Assembly (NCBI GenBank): GCA_963585895.1
Contig: OY757939.1
Location: 23,312,436-23,376,435 of the forward strand
From: Sepioteuthis lessoniana
Lineage: Eukaryota; Mollusca; Cephalopoda; Myopsida; Loliginidae
Direction of reading: 5' to 3'
DNA: 64,000 nucleotides
Each line of letters starts with the position of its first letter. The stretch's first letter is position 1. A program made the translations under genes and the position numbers. This document shows, piece after piece, positions 32,245 through 44,035 of this stretch. The notes under the pieces are model-generated. The model saw nothing but the letters and a program-made list of their open reading frames with translations. It was not told where the DNA came from and ran no database searches.

Positions 32245-33011
32245 TTGGTTTGGTTGGGTTTTATGACATATCAACCTTTGTAGGTTATTTATTGCCAAAT
32301 CCATTTTTATATAAAGAAACAGTTCTATTTCAAACAATTCCGTTTGGCATAAGTACGCAGGTTAATGATCAAAAACATTTCTATTTCAAGCTATTCAATT
32401 TAGTCAAACAGTTCTAATTCAAACAATTCAGTTTAGCATAAGTACACAGGTTAATTATCAAAAACATTTCTATTTCAAGCTATTCAGTTTAGTCAAACAG
32501 TTCTAATTCAAATAATTCAGTTTGGCATAAGTACACAGGTTAATTATCAAAAACATTTCTATTCCAAGCTATTCAGTTTAGTCAAACAGCTCTAATTCAA
32601 ACAATTCAGTTTAGCATAAGTAGAATTTCAATGTGAAAAAACAGTTCCACTAAAAAAAATTCAGTTTAGCAAACAAAAACAGTTCTACTTCAAGTAATTC
32701 AGTTTACCATAAGTATGCAGTTTAAATGTTAAACAGTCCTATTTCTAGCAATTCAATTTAGCATAAGTAAACAGTTTAGTTCTATTTGACCCATAGATAG
32801 GACTGTCAGATCCTACCACTCTGGGCCAGAGTGGACCTGAGAGCGATGGCAATGATGGGATACTCTGCATTTCCCAAAGCTCCAGCATTATGAAGCCTCA
32901 CCATCAGATTGTTTTGTATCATATCAAGGACACTCATTGAGGGTGGGGTGGGGGTCTTACCTCTCTGCAGAAAAGCAGTCAGTGTATTCTACAGCCCCAG
33001 GTAAGTCGGTA
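32245..33011 (+). mobile_element. Element C full copy with target duplication
   Basis: Complete copy: head (32245-32310), type-1 VNTR (repeated TTCAGTTTAGCATAAGTACA units, 32320-32780), tail (GACCCATAGATAGGAC to CAGCCCCAGG). Flanked by 17-bp direct repeats, AAGTAAGCGTTCTAGTT (32228-32244) and AAGTAAGTGTTCAAGTT (33012-33028), with two mismatches. Confidence 0.85.
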
Positions 33012-33154
33012 AAGTAAGTGTTCAAGTTCATTCTTCCTAATAAAAGATGTTTCAGTGTCTGAATATGACAGCAAAACTGTGGGGAAGATAGGTCACAACA
33101 AGAACACAATGGAGATTGAAGTGATTATCATTTGAATAGTAAAAGCAGAGATCC

Positions 33155-33156
33155 AG

Positions 33157-33197
<41 letters not shown>

Positions 33198-33440
33198 AAG
33201 AAAGAAAGTGAAAATATAGACAAATACTTAGACCTCACCAAAGAACTAAAAACTGTGGAATATGAGGGTTAAGAAAAAAAGAGGAAGAATTGAGACCATC
33301 CAGACCAAAGTATTGTTGAGATTGGCTAAAATACTGTGAAGAGTTATGGAGACCTAAGGAGACGTGCTGCCAATCTGACTCCAGTAAAAGACCACCAGCT
33401 AACATTGGTATAAAAAACTCATAAGGCCGTAAATAATAAT
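33155..33440 (+). pseudogene. LINE-b fragment
   Basis: Starts at an (AAT)n run (33163-33194). Encodes DKYLDLTKELKT, GRIETIQTKVLLRLAKIL and LPI*LQ*KTTS with stops. Same region of LINE-b as 3530. Confidence 0.7.
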
Positions 33441-33954
33441 AAAAAACACCCAAAAATCCTGTGTCTTTCTTCTGTTGAGATATTGTTCAAATTAACCCAT
33501 TTTAAAGTTGGTTCTTTCATTAAACAACTGACAAACTTCAAAGTATCATCATAATGTGTCTTAAGTTGAAGCTGGAAGAATCTATTCTTATCTTTGACTG
33601 TATTATTTGTTTTTGAGATATCATGCAGAAATTCATTAAAAAGTTAACATCTTTAATTTAAGTTAAACCACCTGGTTTCAGTTATCAAATCTATTTAAGA
33701 CTTTAGAAATTGTTTTGAAAGTAAACTGTTTTAGATGAAATGAAATAATAAATTGAAATTGTTGGAGACAAAATCATCTAGAATCATTTTTAGTAGATGA
33801 AGCATTGTCATTTGTTTTAATTTTGATTAGTATTTCTTTCATCATAGTTTTAGTAGCTTTATTTAAAGTAATTGTATTAGTAGTAATATTATTCTAAATA
33901 ATTATTATTATTAGATGAACCATTGTTTGCCATTATTAATTTTTGATTTGTATT
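33441..33954. other. AT-rich intronic sequence, nothing recognised
   Basis: Low complexity and AT-rich. No family signal. Confidence 0.4.
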
Positions 33955-34395
33955 TCTTAAGTAGCGGTCATGTCGATACTGCTCTATGGATGCACTACAT
34001 GGATGCTAACTAAATGTATGGAGAAAAAGCTTGACGTCAATTACACAAGAATGCTGTGAGCTGTATTGAACAAGTCCTGGAGGCAACATGCCTCAAAACA
34101 GCAGCTTTACGGCCACCTACCACCCATCATGAAAACTATCAAAGTTAGACAAACCAGACATGCTACTGGAGAAGTAAGGACAAACTCATAAGCGATATGC
34201 TCTTGTGGATCCCTTTATATGGACAAGCAAAGGCATGATGACCAGCAAGAACCTATATACAACAGCTCTGTGCCCATACAGGATATAGCCTGGAAGACCT
34301 CCCAGCAGTGATGGACAAAGAGATAGGTGGCCAGAGAGAGTCAGGGAGATCTGTGTTGGCAGTGCGACATGATGATGATGATGATTTAAACATCT
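33955..34395 (+). pseudogene. LINE-a 3'-terminal fragment
   Basis: Encodes VAVMSILLYGCTTW, LTKCMEKKLDVNYTRML, LNKSWRQHA and QLYGHLPPIMKTIKVRQTRH before stops and frameshifts. This is the C-terminal end of a non-LTR retrotransposon polyprotein. It ends in (GAT)n at 34372-34386, a simple-repeat 3' end typical of such elements. Sister fragments at 36340, 41640 and 63017. Confidence 0.85.
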
Positions 34396-34469
34396 CAGAA
34401 ATTTTAGATATCTAATGCAGATGTCTTAATTTTAGAGATGAAGCTTGATAAATAATTCTTATCTCTTAA

Positions 34470-34560
34470 AATATTTGGACTATTGTTTTCATCTTTATTG
34501 TTATACTCACAATGTTTCAGCCGATATATCAAAAAGGCTTGATGAGAAAAAAAATTGTGA
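34470..34560 (-). mobile_element. SINE-F 3' fragment
   Basis: Reverse-oriented CACAATGTTTCAGCCGATAT and flanking words match the 3' domain of SINE-F at 2862-2895. Confidence 0.5.
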
Positions 34561-34664
34561 CATGAGCTTAGGTAAAAAAAAAAAAAAACACATAGTAATA
34601 AGTAGTATCGCATTGGTTGATGAAACATTTTGCTTATAAGTCCCAAAAATTCACTCTGAATTGT

Positions 34665-35240
34665 CCAACACGACACTCATGGTTCAATGCATAAGATGTT
34701 TGGTTGGAAATTTGCTTTTGAGTGAAATCTCCTGGAGGTTGCAGGTTCAATCCAAACTACAAGTAAGGTCGCAAAGAATACTTACAATAATTGAACATTT
34801 GTATCCAGTCATGGTAAGACAATCTAACCTCCATTGGACTAATGAGTACAGTGTTCACCAATGGTCCGGGAGACCTGGGTTCAATCTCAGGTCGAGTCAT
34901 ACCAAAAACTCAAAAAAAATAGTACTTGATGCTACCTTACCTAACACTCAGCATTATAAGGAATGGATCAAAGGTAAAGTGAAGCAATCCAAGGAATGGA
35001 GTAGCACCTTCCCCTATACCTTGGTGTAGTAGCTATTGAAAAAGGAGCCTTCAGGTCGCCCTAGACTATGGTCGCCAACTTCACTTACTTTTTACCCTGT
35101 GGATTGAATAGAGGGTTCAGTTCAAGGTGTAATCTCCCAAGTTTGACATGAAACACCGGAAGAAGGCCAAAGGACATATCAGCCAAAACATTGTGAGTAT
35201 GAAGAGGAAGACAAAAGTCTTCAAATTCTAAGAAATAAAA
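34665..35240 (+). mobile_element. SINE-F copy split by SINE-A
   Basis: 5' part 34665-34839 (B box GGTTGCAGGTTCAATCC, TTGTATCCAGTCATGG). The 3' part 35084-35240 resumes with CCTGTGGATTGAATAGAGG, GAAGAAGGCCAAAGGACATA and CAAAACATTGTGAG. Insertion of SINE-A between them dates SINE-F as older. Confidence 0.75.
34840..35083 (+). mobile_element. SINE-A copy 6
   Basis: Plus-strand copy: GGTCCGGGAGACCTGGGTTC, CAATCTCAGGTCGAGTC, CTTGGTGTAGTAGCTATTG, GTCGCCAACTT, followed by CACTTACTT, the family's simple tail. Confidence 0.8.
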
Positions 35241-35404
35241 AAATTGTTGCATTAGAATAATATTATTATTGTTGCTATTATTATTCAATGAAGCGTTGTC
35301 AACCATTATTCATTTTTGACTAATATTCTTTTGTCTTTATTCTTATTACTTCATTTACTCAATTAATGTTAGTAGTAATATCATATTCAATTTTTCTCGA
35401 TAAG

Positions 35405-35520
35405 ACATTGTTAGGGAAGTCCTGTTGGTGTAATGGTTAACGTGCTGGATTGTGAAATCGTATTAAGTGAGTTTAAACTTAGTCATGCTATTAGGTTCAT
35501 TTTTGGACTAATGCTCTTGT
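35405..35520 (+). mobile_element. SINE-E copy
   Basis: tRNA-like TTGGTGTAATGGTTAACGTG and GAGTTTAAACTTAGTCATGC, followed by the family body word TTTTTGGACTAATGCTCTTG. Confidence 0.6.
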
Positions 35521-35534
35521 GTATTGACATCCTT

Positions 35535-35635
35535 ATCTCTCCAGATATGAACTAAATAGTACCACTATTGTTCTTCTATGATAATGGCTCCAGCATTAAA
35601 TAACCTCATAAGTTTCATACACCATTAAGAAATGA
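35535..35635 (-). repeat. Element C' fragment
   Basis: Reverse-oriented AATAGTACCACTATTGTTCT and CAGCATTAAATAACCTCA match the C' fragment at 17384-17505. Confidence 0.5.
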
Positions 35636-36014
35636 AAAATAAACATGGTCAACCATTATCAATTTTTGACTAGTATTTCTTTCATATTAATATTTGTTGC
35701 TTTATTTAAACTAGAAGTATTAGTAGTAATATTGTCTTGAATTTTTGTAACTATTAGATGACTACTTCTAACCTTTATTAATTAGGATTAAATATGAGGG
35801 TTGCTCTGCAAATCGAGCATAGTATTTACTTCCATGGAAATTTTAACAGATGTTGGGGTCACTATCATATTATAAGATAGAGTAAGTTTTCAGTCAAAAA
35901 CAACATTCTTTTATATAGTCCTCATTGGCTATTTATTTCCGCCGATAATGAGCATGCAATTGAAAGAGGCTTGCATTGAAAGTAATGCCTTCTACTTTGT
36001 GATGGAACTCAAAA

Positions 36015-36150
36015 AATTTAAGAACGGGTTCTGTCACTACGGGTCTCACAAACAGGAGGTCCTGTCACTATGAGTCTCACTAACAACGGGTTCCGTCACT
36101 ACGGTTCTGTCACTATGCGTCTCATTAACAACGGGTTATATCACTAACAC
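36015..36150 (+). repeat. Degenerate minisatellite
   Basis: Repeats of GGTTCTGTCACTACGGGTCT, TCCTGTCACTATGAGTCTC and GTTCCGTCACTACGG spaced by CTCACTAACAACG. The unit is irregular, about 20 or 41 bp. Confidence 0.75.
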
Positions 36151-36339
36151 AGTCATTAGCAGCAGACTATACTGGTTCACCTGATATACCTGGAAAGGTT
36201 GATCTTTTGGTTGCCAAATGCTGTTGTCAAGAAAGTGAAATTATTAATCTTAGTTATTTGCCAGCTTAAAAAATATTGTCTAAATAAATAAAAGATTAGA
36301 ACTTATTCAAGCTAACATATGATTCTTGGGATTAATGAA

Positions 36340-36725
36340 GTTACATGTTGCTTCCTGGATTTTTTCAAAAACAGCACATAGTATCCTTGTGTAGTTGTCA
36401 TTTGGCTTTTTCTCTAAGCACTTCATTAAGGTCCAAGTGGTGCAATTGTACAATAGGACTGACATGGCTTGTGCTTCCTATTTTATCAGAGAGATCAAAT
36501 TTCCATATGGTTGATAACCTGTCAATAGCTACCAAGGCTTTTCTTATGCAGATGTTGACGTTTCTTTCTGTAGATAAAATATTGTTACCAAGGTATATGA
36601 AATGGTCAAATAATTTCAGAAGCTCACCATTTAGTGTGGAGATGTCACCATCTCATATAAACCACATAAACTCTCTTTTATCGGAGTTCTCATTGAGGTC
36701 AAAGCCTAATTATTATTTCTAGTGG
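36340..36725 (-). pseudogene. LINE-a internal fragment
   Basis: Minus-strand relic encoding GDISTLNGELLKLFDHFIYL, STERNVNICIRKALVAIDRL and STIWKFDLSDKIG. This is the segment between the 63017 and 33955 fragments in the same polyprotein. Frameshifted near the 3' side; dead. Confidence 0.8.
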
Positions 36726-37009
36726 CGCCTTATATCATCGAAACAAATATTATTTGGTGTTAATTATTATTTTACTATAGAAATGCATTGTAAATAATTT
36801 TAGTACAGAAATACAAATGTAAATTATTTTGTGATAAAAAGGCATTTTTTTTTTAGAAAAAAAGTTTTTTATCTTACAGATCTGGTGCCTTTTAGGAAGA
36901 CTTTCAACCGCATCTTAGGACTTACTGACCCATGCTCGATTGCTGTTGGCATGGAACCTTTGTCCACTTCAGTCTTTGAAGGTCTTGTTTGAATATATGC
37001 CACAACTAT
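36726..37009. other. Intronic sequence, nothing recognised
   Basis: AT-rich. No assignable repeat or coding domain. Confidence 0.4.
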
Positions 37010-37262
37010 TGACCAATTGGCATAATGGTTAGAGTGTTTGCCAATGGTTTGGGAAACTGGGGTTCAATCCCAGGTCAAGTCATACCAATGACTAAAAAAA
37101 ATGATACTTGATGCCGCCTTGCTTAACCCACGGCATTATTAAGGTATAGATCAAGGGTAAAAGGAGTAATCCAGTGAAAAGATTAGCATCTTACCATACA
37201 CCTTGGTGTAGTAACTAATGAAAAGGGAGCCTTTAGGTTGCCCTTGACCGTTGGCCAGCTTA
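37010..37262 (+). mobile_element. SINE-A copy 7
   Basis: Best A box in the family (TTGGCATAATGGTTAGAGTG, 37017), B box GGTTCAATCCCAGGTC. It ends CGTTGGCCAGCTTACT-like (near 37250-37264). Confidence 0.8.
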
Positions 37263-38264
37263 CTATCGGAATGCATAGGAAATTATTTTGTACATATCTA
37301 TCTACAGAATTGCCTCTAAATAATTACATCACAAACAATTTTTTATGAAAATTTAATTTTCATCTAAAGACAAAAAAACCCAGGATTTTATTTATTGTAG
37401 TGGGAAATTATACTATCAGAACAGATATCATTAGGTTTATTTATTACTAAACTCTACTACTCAGTAATATGAATATTTTGGTGTTAAAAAATTAGTTTCC
37501 CCTTCATATATTTTGGCAATTTTATTTTTAATTACAGAATTTTAATGTTGTATCACTTGGTAATAAGTAATACCAAATAATAACAGAATTATTTTGACAT
37601 CTTTATTTTTACTTTGCCCAAATTTGAGAACTTGGTTCCCCCTCACACAGTTATTTGTCATCTTTGACTTATATGCTCTTGTTCATTATTACAGTAAACA
37701 GTTTGACCATTCTTGTGTAGTGGTCCGGCAGCCACATCCTTTCTCTATACTCATTGGGAAAACCTTGAAAAGATGAAGTTTCAAATGTGCGTTTGGTCTT
37801 TCTATTTTGGTTGCATTTTATGATTATACCATTATCAATTTATACAAGAACCTTGGTGATAAAGTGAACATTTTACCTCCGACTGGCAAAAATTATGGAA
37901 TAAGCACACTTAGAGGATATTCATATAATTTTTTTCTTTTTCAGCAGTAAATAAACTAATAGCAGATAAGACACAAAACATTTTTTCTTTAATAGCTGAA
38001 CATTCTGACTTCATAAAATATTCCTTAAACTAGTTTAAATTATCCAAATGATAGAATTCTTACACTTGGTTCCTCCTTCACTTGGTTATCTGCCCTTTCT
38101 GACTTATAAGCTTATTTTTAAGTGTGCAAATAATGAATGGTACAAACAGCATTAAAATCTTGGGTTTAAATGGCTTCATCTCTTATTAATTTACAATCAA
38201 GTCTCATTGAAAGCACTGGTTCCTGCTTGATCATTAAAGTTAAATAGCAAAGAACCTCCTCAGT
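37263..38264. other. AT-rich intronic sequence with one unknown repeat
   Basis: No coding domain. About 37840-37990 (GATAAAGTGAACATTTTACC, GGCAAAAATTATGGAATAAG) resembles the minus strand of 53530-53960, indicating an unclassified interspersed repeat. Confidence 0.4.
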
Positions 38265-38668
38265 ACTTTGTTTGTTTTATGGCAAATCAACCTTTGTAGG
38301 TTATTTAATGCCAAATCTATTTTTATACAAATAAACAGTTCTATTCCAAAAAATTCAGTTGAGCATAACTACACAGTTTAATAATCAGAAACATTTCTAT
38401 TTCTAGTTATTCAGTTTGGTCAGTTCTCATTCAAGCAATCCAGTTTAGTATAAGTATAGATTTTGTTTACATACAGTTAAATAACAGTTCCATTTAAAAA
38501 AAGTCAGTTTAGCATAAGTATGTAGTTTAGTTCTATTTGACCCATAGATAGGACCCTATCAGGTGCTACCACTCTGGGTCAGAGTGGACCGGGGAGCAAT
38601 GGCAATAAAGGGATACTCCACATTCCCCAAAGCTCCTGCATTACTGGAGCCTCATCATCAGGTTGTTT
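38265..38668 (+). mobile_element. Element C copy, tail truncated
   Basis: Head (TATGGCAAATCAACCTTTG), type-1 VNTR, tail from CCCATAGATAGGACCC to GCCTCATCATCAGGTTGTTT, then unrelated sequence. Confidence 0.75.
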
Positions 38669-38906
38669 GGCTGATATGCTATTCAGCAAACCAAAGAAAC
38701 TCTGAAGAAACTGCAGTTACTGTAAGCAATCTAAGATGAAGCAATGCTTAGTAAATTGGATGCCTCATATTGTATAAGGGATGAAGGAATTTTTATACTG
38801 TTCTGCTGAACAGTATTTGAGTACTCTTTGATTTATTAAACACTTTTTGGTTTGTTTTGTTTGTGTTTTATGGTATATCAACTATTGAGAGTTATTTAAC
38901 ACCAAG

Positions 38907-38908
<2 letters not shown>

Positions 38909-38946
<38 letters not shown>

Positions 38947-39025
38947 AGGATTTGGCATTACATGTATATATATATATTTCCAATATTTAAAAAAAAATGT
39001 TAGATCTGCATCTTCAAACATGGAA

Positions 39026-39074
<49 letters not shown>

Positions 39075-39121
39075 CCAATATTTTTTTAAAATGTTAGATT
39101 TGCATCTTCAAACAAGGAAAT

Positions 39122-39163
<42 letters not shown>

Positions 39164-39198
39164 TATATATATATATATATATATAAACAGGATTTGGC

Positions 39199-39252
<54 letters not shown>
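38909..39252. repeat. Cluster of (TA)n arrays
   Basis: Runs at 38909-38942, 39028-39071, 39125-39184 and 39203-39251. They are separated by repeated CCAATATTTTTTTAAAATG- and AAACAGGATTTGGCATTA-type spacers, so the cluster is itself tandemly duplicated. Confidence 0.85.
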
Positions 39253-39253
<1 letters not shown>

Positions 39254-39661
39254 CCCCAGTTAAATGGTTTCAAGTCTTGTTATACAACATTAATAATTCT
39301 CTTAAATATCTAACATTTATTTGCACACAGTTTAATAGTTTCAAGTATTGCTGTCTCATATCAATAACTCCATTCAATATTAATCATTTGTTTGCTGATA
39401 GTTAAATGGTTTCAAGTATTGTTTTTTTTAACAATTAATAATTATATTTATCAAGAATTCCAATTAAATATAAACAATTTATCTACAGCTGCATTGTTTA
39501 AAAAAACCCCAATAATAATGATTATAATCCTTAATAAATGATTGAATAGATGTATTTGACCCTTAGATACGACCTTAACAGGTTCCACTACTACTTCAGG
39601 TCAGAGTGGACCAGAGAGTAATAGTAATGAAGGGAGTACTCCATATTCTCCAAACTCCAAT

Positions 39662-40283
39662 TGCCCAGTCAGCTGGGGCTGTAGAATACACTGACTGCAC
39701 CCTCTGCAGAGGGATAAGACCCCCGCCAATGAGTGTCCTGGATATGACACTAAAGAATCTGATGGTAAGATTACAGTAATGCTGGGGCTCTGGGGAATGT
39801 GGAGCACCCCTTCATTGCCTTTACTCCCAGGTCCACTCATGCCCAGCATGGTGGCACCTATCTATGGGTTAAATAGAAATAATGGCATACTTATGTTAAA
39901 CTGCATGCTGATGCCAAACTGAAACTGTACTTACATTCAAACTGCGTGTTTATGCTAAATTGAATTATTTGAAATGGAACTGTTTTTTGACATTGAAACT
40001 GTACTTAAACTAAACTGATTTGTTTAATATAGAACTCTTTCGACATTTAACTGTGTGTAAACAAAATCTGTACTTATACTAAACTGAATTAGCTGAATTA
40101 AAACTGCTTGACTAAACTGAATAGCTTGAAATAGAAATGTTTTCACAATTAAACTGTACTTACATTTGAACTGCGTACTCATGCTAAACTGAATTGTTTA
40201 AATTGAATGGTTATTTACATAAAAATGGATTTGGTGTTAAATAACCTACAGAGGTTGATATACCATAAAACCCAACCAACCAA
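39662..40283 (-). mobile_element. Element C full copy, minus, with target duplication
   Basis: Complete minus-strand copy of 622 bp: tail at 39662-39872 (CCCAGTCAGCTGGGGCTGTA start), type-1 VNTR to about 40215, head to about 40283. Flanked by the 12-bp direct repeat CCAAACTCCAAT (39650-39661; 40284-40295). Inserted in the tail of a plus-strand copy. The only complete minus-strand copy seen. Confidence 0.88.
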
Positions 40284-40575
40284 CCAAACTCCAATACTGA
40301 AGCCTCACCATCAAATGCAGTGTAATATCATAACCAGGACACTAAATGGTTTCAAGTATTGCTACCTAACACTAATAACTCTATTCAACATTATTCATTA
40401 GTTTGCCATGCAGTTAATGGTTTCAAGTAAATGACTTAAATAGTTCTATTTGACTCACAGGAGGGAACCTAACAGATTCTACTACTCTCAGTCAGAGTGG
40501 ACCAGAGAATTATGGCAATTAAAGGGTACTTAACATTTCCCAAAGTTCCAGAGCCGAAGCCTCACCATCAAATGC

Positions 40576-40937
40576 AGTTACAAACACTCTTTAGACAGTT
40601 GTTTATTCTCGTTTGTTTACTATGAATAAATATATCAATAAAATATCAAACTGACTAGATTAAATTGGACATGAAAAGCCATATATTTATTTAGACATTA
40701 AAAACCTAGACCACCAAACCATTGTAAGTCAGATGGATTCTGATTGGGTTCCCTATAGTCCTGGCCTTGTGTCATACTTAGCTTAGTTTAGTAAATGACA
40801 ATCTAAGAGCTATGTGCTAGGGTAAGTAAAGCTTAGTAAATAGTATCTATCAATGAAATATGTTTACAATAGAGTACAAACAGAGTTATCTCCCTTGTAT
40901 TTAAGACTCCATAAACAACAGCCACAATTTTTTTTAA
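40576..40937. other. Intronic sequence, nothing recognised
   Basis: No repeat family or coding domain recognised. Confidence 0.4.
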
Positions 40938-41505
40938 TATTAGGATATTTCAATAAATTAGAGGAAATATTGCCTAAAGAGTAGGCATTATGAAGCTCTT
41001 TTTACAGTTGCAACTTTTCCCAAGAAATCAATAATGATTTGTCCTTTTATGTCCCAGAATATTGTCAGCACCTCTTCTTGTATCTGAAATGTTTTCTTTT
41101 CAGCACAGTCAATGTGTAGCCACTCTATTGACTTTTTCTAACTCAGGATCATTGTGACAAATCCATGTTTGTCCCATTTGTAACCATTTTTTGTGTAAAA
41201 CGGGCTTCTCTGTACTCATTACACATTCTTTGATAAATTTCACATGGTTTGCACTTCTCAGCTGGCAAAAATTTGATAACAGACTGCTGTTCAAGCATGG
41301 AGCAGGCTCTTTACCATCATTTTGAATAGCCACAAAATAAATATTTTTGTGAGAGTAAAATAATTTTTGCTATAAACCTATTCCAAAGAATACTGAGTTT
41401 ATATTTAGGGGAAAAAATTCTGAAAAAAAGAATTTATTTTGCTTTTTTTCAAAAAAGAAAAAAAAAGAAGCCCCTTATTTATTGAATGCCTTTTGTATGA
41501 TGTAC
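40938..41505 (-). pseudogene. Mariner-z deletion derivative
   Basis: Minus strand encodes LRSANHVKFIKECVM, LHKKWLQMGQTWICHNDPEL and, after a stop, TIFWDIKGQIIIDFLGK. That is the linker plus the first catalytic Asp region of a SETMAR-like mariner transposase. Decayed ends resembling TCAATAAAT/ATTTATTGAATG lie near 40948 and 41484. The second and third catalytic regions are absent. Confidence 0.75.
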
Positions 41506-41639
41506 GACACTTTTAACAAAAGATCCTGAACATTATTTATTTTTACTTGTAAATTTAAATTTTGTACTACATTGCATTCTGCAATAGGAATATTGAGAAA
41601 AGTTATAGCCACATTTGTAAGATGACACAATTTAAACAA

Positions 41640-42140
41640 TGAATCTCTTGAGAATAAATGGTCTATTCAATACAATCGTCATCATCAAGTTGTGCTTGTA
41701 GCATGGATTTCCCTGACTCTCTCTCGCCATTTGTCCCTATCATCCATTACTCTTGGCAGGTCTTCTCGTCTACATCCTGTGTTTATACAGAACTGTTGTA
41801 GGTAGGTTCTTGTTGCTGGCTCAACACTGGCGTGTCCATGTGAGAGGATCCACCAGAGAACATCACTTATGAAATCGTCCTTGCTTCTCCAGCAGTATCC
41901 CACTTGACTAGTTCATCTTATGTGGATGGTGTTAGCGGTAAGTGACCGCACAGCTGCTGTTTCATGGGGTGTTGCTTCCAGGATTTGTTCAATGTAGCTA
42001 ATAGCATTCTTGTGCAGTTCCTGTCTAGCCTTTTGTATACTTTTGTCAGTGTCATTCAATACAGTCATAAATACATAATTTCTCTGCACTCTCCCTGGAA
42101 TCAAATTGTTGCTCTGAAGCATTTCTTCCAAGGAGCAGAG
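41640..42140 (-). pseudogene. LINE-a 3'-terminal fragment
   Basis: Minus strand encodes GYCWRSKDDFISDVL, TYLQQFCINTGCRREDLPRV and DDRDKWRERVREI, the extreme C-terminus of LINE-a. Upstream sequence is in a shifted frame (the DNA matching YTRML...RRTRH is read as ISYIEQILEATPHE). A (GAT)n-like 3' end lies near 41675. Confidence 0.85.
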
Positions 42141-42204
42141 TGCAGTATCTGTTTATTTATGGGAATCTACAGTTATTTAAAAAAAACTATTTCATAAAGA
42201 GACT

Positions 42205-42830
42205 GGTTTGGTTAGATCATGTTATATGGCATATCAACCCCAGTGGGTTATTTAATGCCAGATCCTGTTTGTATATATATGATTTGTAAGGGAATAGTTT
42301 GAAGCTAACATTATTTTTGAATAAGTCAGAGTTCATTTGTTTGCACACATCTAAATGGTTTCAAGTGTTGCTATCTAATAATAATAATAATTCTATTTAA
42401 TATTAATCATTTATTTGCACACAGTAAAATGGTTTCAAGTATTCCTAGTTAACATAAGTAATTCTATTTATCAAGCATTCCCATCTAATTGGAAAAATTT
42501 GCACAGAGCTGTATGGTTTTGAATCTCTAATTATAATAATCTCTAGTAAAGAAGGAACAAGACTATTGGATTCATAGATTGGATCCTGACAGGTCAGAAT
42601 AGAACTCAGAGTAATAGTAATGAATGGGAACTCCATATTCCCCAAGTCCAAGACTGGGGCCTCAATATCAGATGCAGTTTAATGTCCTGCTCAGGACACT
42701 AAATAGTTTCAAGCATTGCTCTCTAACACTGATAATTTTATTCAGCATGATTCATTTGTTTGCACATAGTCTTTCAAGTAATGCTATCTCATACTAATAA
42801 TTATTTTTTATCACTAAGAGTATTCAGACT
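42205..42830 (+). mobile_element. Element C copy, type-2 VNTR, partial tail
   Basis: Head (TATATGGCATATCAACCCCA), type-2 VNTR with TTGCACACA words, partial tail (GGATCCTGACAGGTCAGAAT ... GGGGCCTCAATATCAGATG) lacking the last hairpins, then more type-2 VNTR. Confidence 0.65.
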
Positions 42831-42990
42831 ATTGTCTTCATTTTCATAGTTATATTGATGTTTCTGCCAATGCATCCTTTATTAAGTGTTTCATGTTGAA
42901 CTTGGGAGCCTACAAAGGACTTTAAACTGAACCCTTTATTTAATCCATGGGAGTAGATTGTTCTAATTCTGTCAAAGGGTTACGTTTCAA
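42830..42990 (-). mobile_element. SINE-F 3' fragment
   Basis: Reverse-oriented words GTTTCATGTTGAACTTGGGA and GCCTACAAAGGAC match the 3' region of SINE-F. Confidence 0.55.
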
Positions 42991-43284
42991 GTTCTGCATG
43001 GATTCTCAGTCGCTACTTTCCATAGGGTTGCCTTCTTTATCCAAAGCCACCTTGTGTCTTTTTCCCCCACAGACTCCATATTGTTTCTTATGCCTCTCTC
43101 ATTTACAAGTTCATGTTATACTGATTCTTGTCAAATTATAAGATATAAAATCACTTTAAAAAAATCTATAAAATTATATCTAAACACATTTATGCAGCTT
43201 GTAGTTCATTGCATGATGTCTGAGTATGTTGATGTGGCTGGTCAACCTTTTCGCTATTATATGAATTTGGGAAAAGCATGAGTC

Positions 43285-43455
43285 CAATTATCTTTCCTCC
43301 ACAGCTACAGGTAAATAGTCGGGGAGACTAGACTCTTCAACCTTATTATTGTAACTAGTCTTAATGAAGGAAAAATCTGAATTCAAACTGGCTTTACTCC
43401 ACTTAAAATTGACCTTTTGTTGATATCTTGCTTGTGATGATGATGTTGGGTAAAC
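43285..43455 (+). mobile_element. SINE-D 3' fragment
   Basis: GTCCAATTATCTTTCCTCCA, GAATTCAAACTGGC and AATTGACCTTTTG match the 3' half of SINE-D. Head missing. Confidence 0.6.
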
Positions 43456-43659
43456 ATACACAAATTATTTTTCTCTCTCTATATATATATATTTATTTAT
43501 ATATATATATGTTTAAGATATAGATTTAAATTTGGACAGGAGGCAAGGAAGTGTATAAAACCTCGCAAATTCATTTCAAAGACCTTCCACACTTTTACAC
43601 AATACAAGGGAAACGATCACACTGGCAACAAGTAAAGACGACATGGTGGATTAAAGCAA

Positions 43660-44032
43660 GGAAGTCATCTATTTTACATCTGGGACAAAAATACCGGATA
43701 TTTATACCTAGTCGACACTGGCGCACAAACCAGCATCATTCCACCGGATCTCAAATGAAACAATAGATTATCCTCATGCAAATGGATCAAAAATTGAGAC
43801 ATCGGGAGAAATATCATTTACGCTCGCTTTGGATTTACGGAGATCTTTTTCGTGGATTTTCACACTAGCCCAAGTAAAAACACCAATTCTTGGAGCTGAT
43901 TTAAAAAAAAAATCCCATTTTAACATTGCAGTGGATATGACTATGCACTCTCTCATCGATAGTAATACAGGGATAGCAGCAAAAAGAATCATCTCACTCA
44001 CGTCAACAGGAATTTTTTCAACAATAAAGTAA
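43660..44032 (+). pseudogene. Gypsy aspartic protease relic
   Basis: YLVDTGAQTS carries the D-T-G retropepsin motif. Downstream in another frame, VKTPILGADL matches the typical ILGADF block of gypsy proteases. A frameshift and a stop lie between the two. Confidence 0.8.
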
Positions 44033-44035
44033 AAA

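Larger units (their letters stand above)
38850..40575 (+). mobile_element. Element C copy split by an inverted element C
   Basis: Head (38868), long TA arrays, type-2 VNTR (39260-39540), and tail start (ACCCTTAGATACGACC). The tail breaks at 39661 and resumes at 40284 (CCAATACTGAAGCCTCACCA). Further type-2 VNTR and a second decayed tail follow to 40575. The interruption is the minus-strand copy 39662-40283. Confidence 0.75.

Noticed and set aside
32320..32780. Repeat-spacer pattern resembling a CRISPR array in element C VNTRs
   Set aside because: The repeats are degenerate, lack unique spacers of fixed length, recur in many dispersed copies and the genome is eukaryotic.
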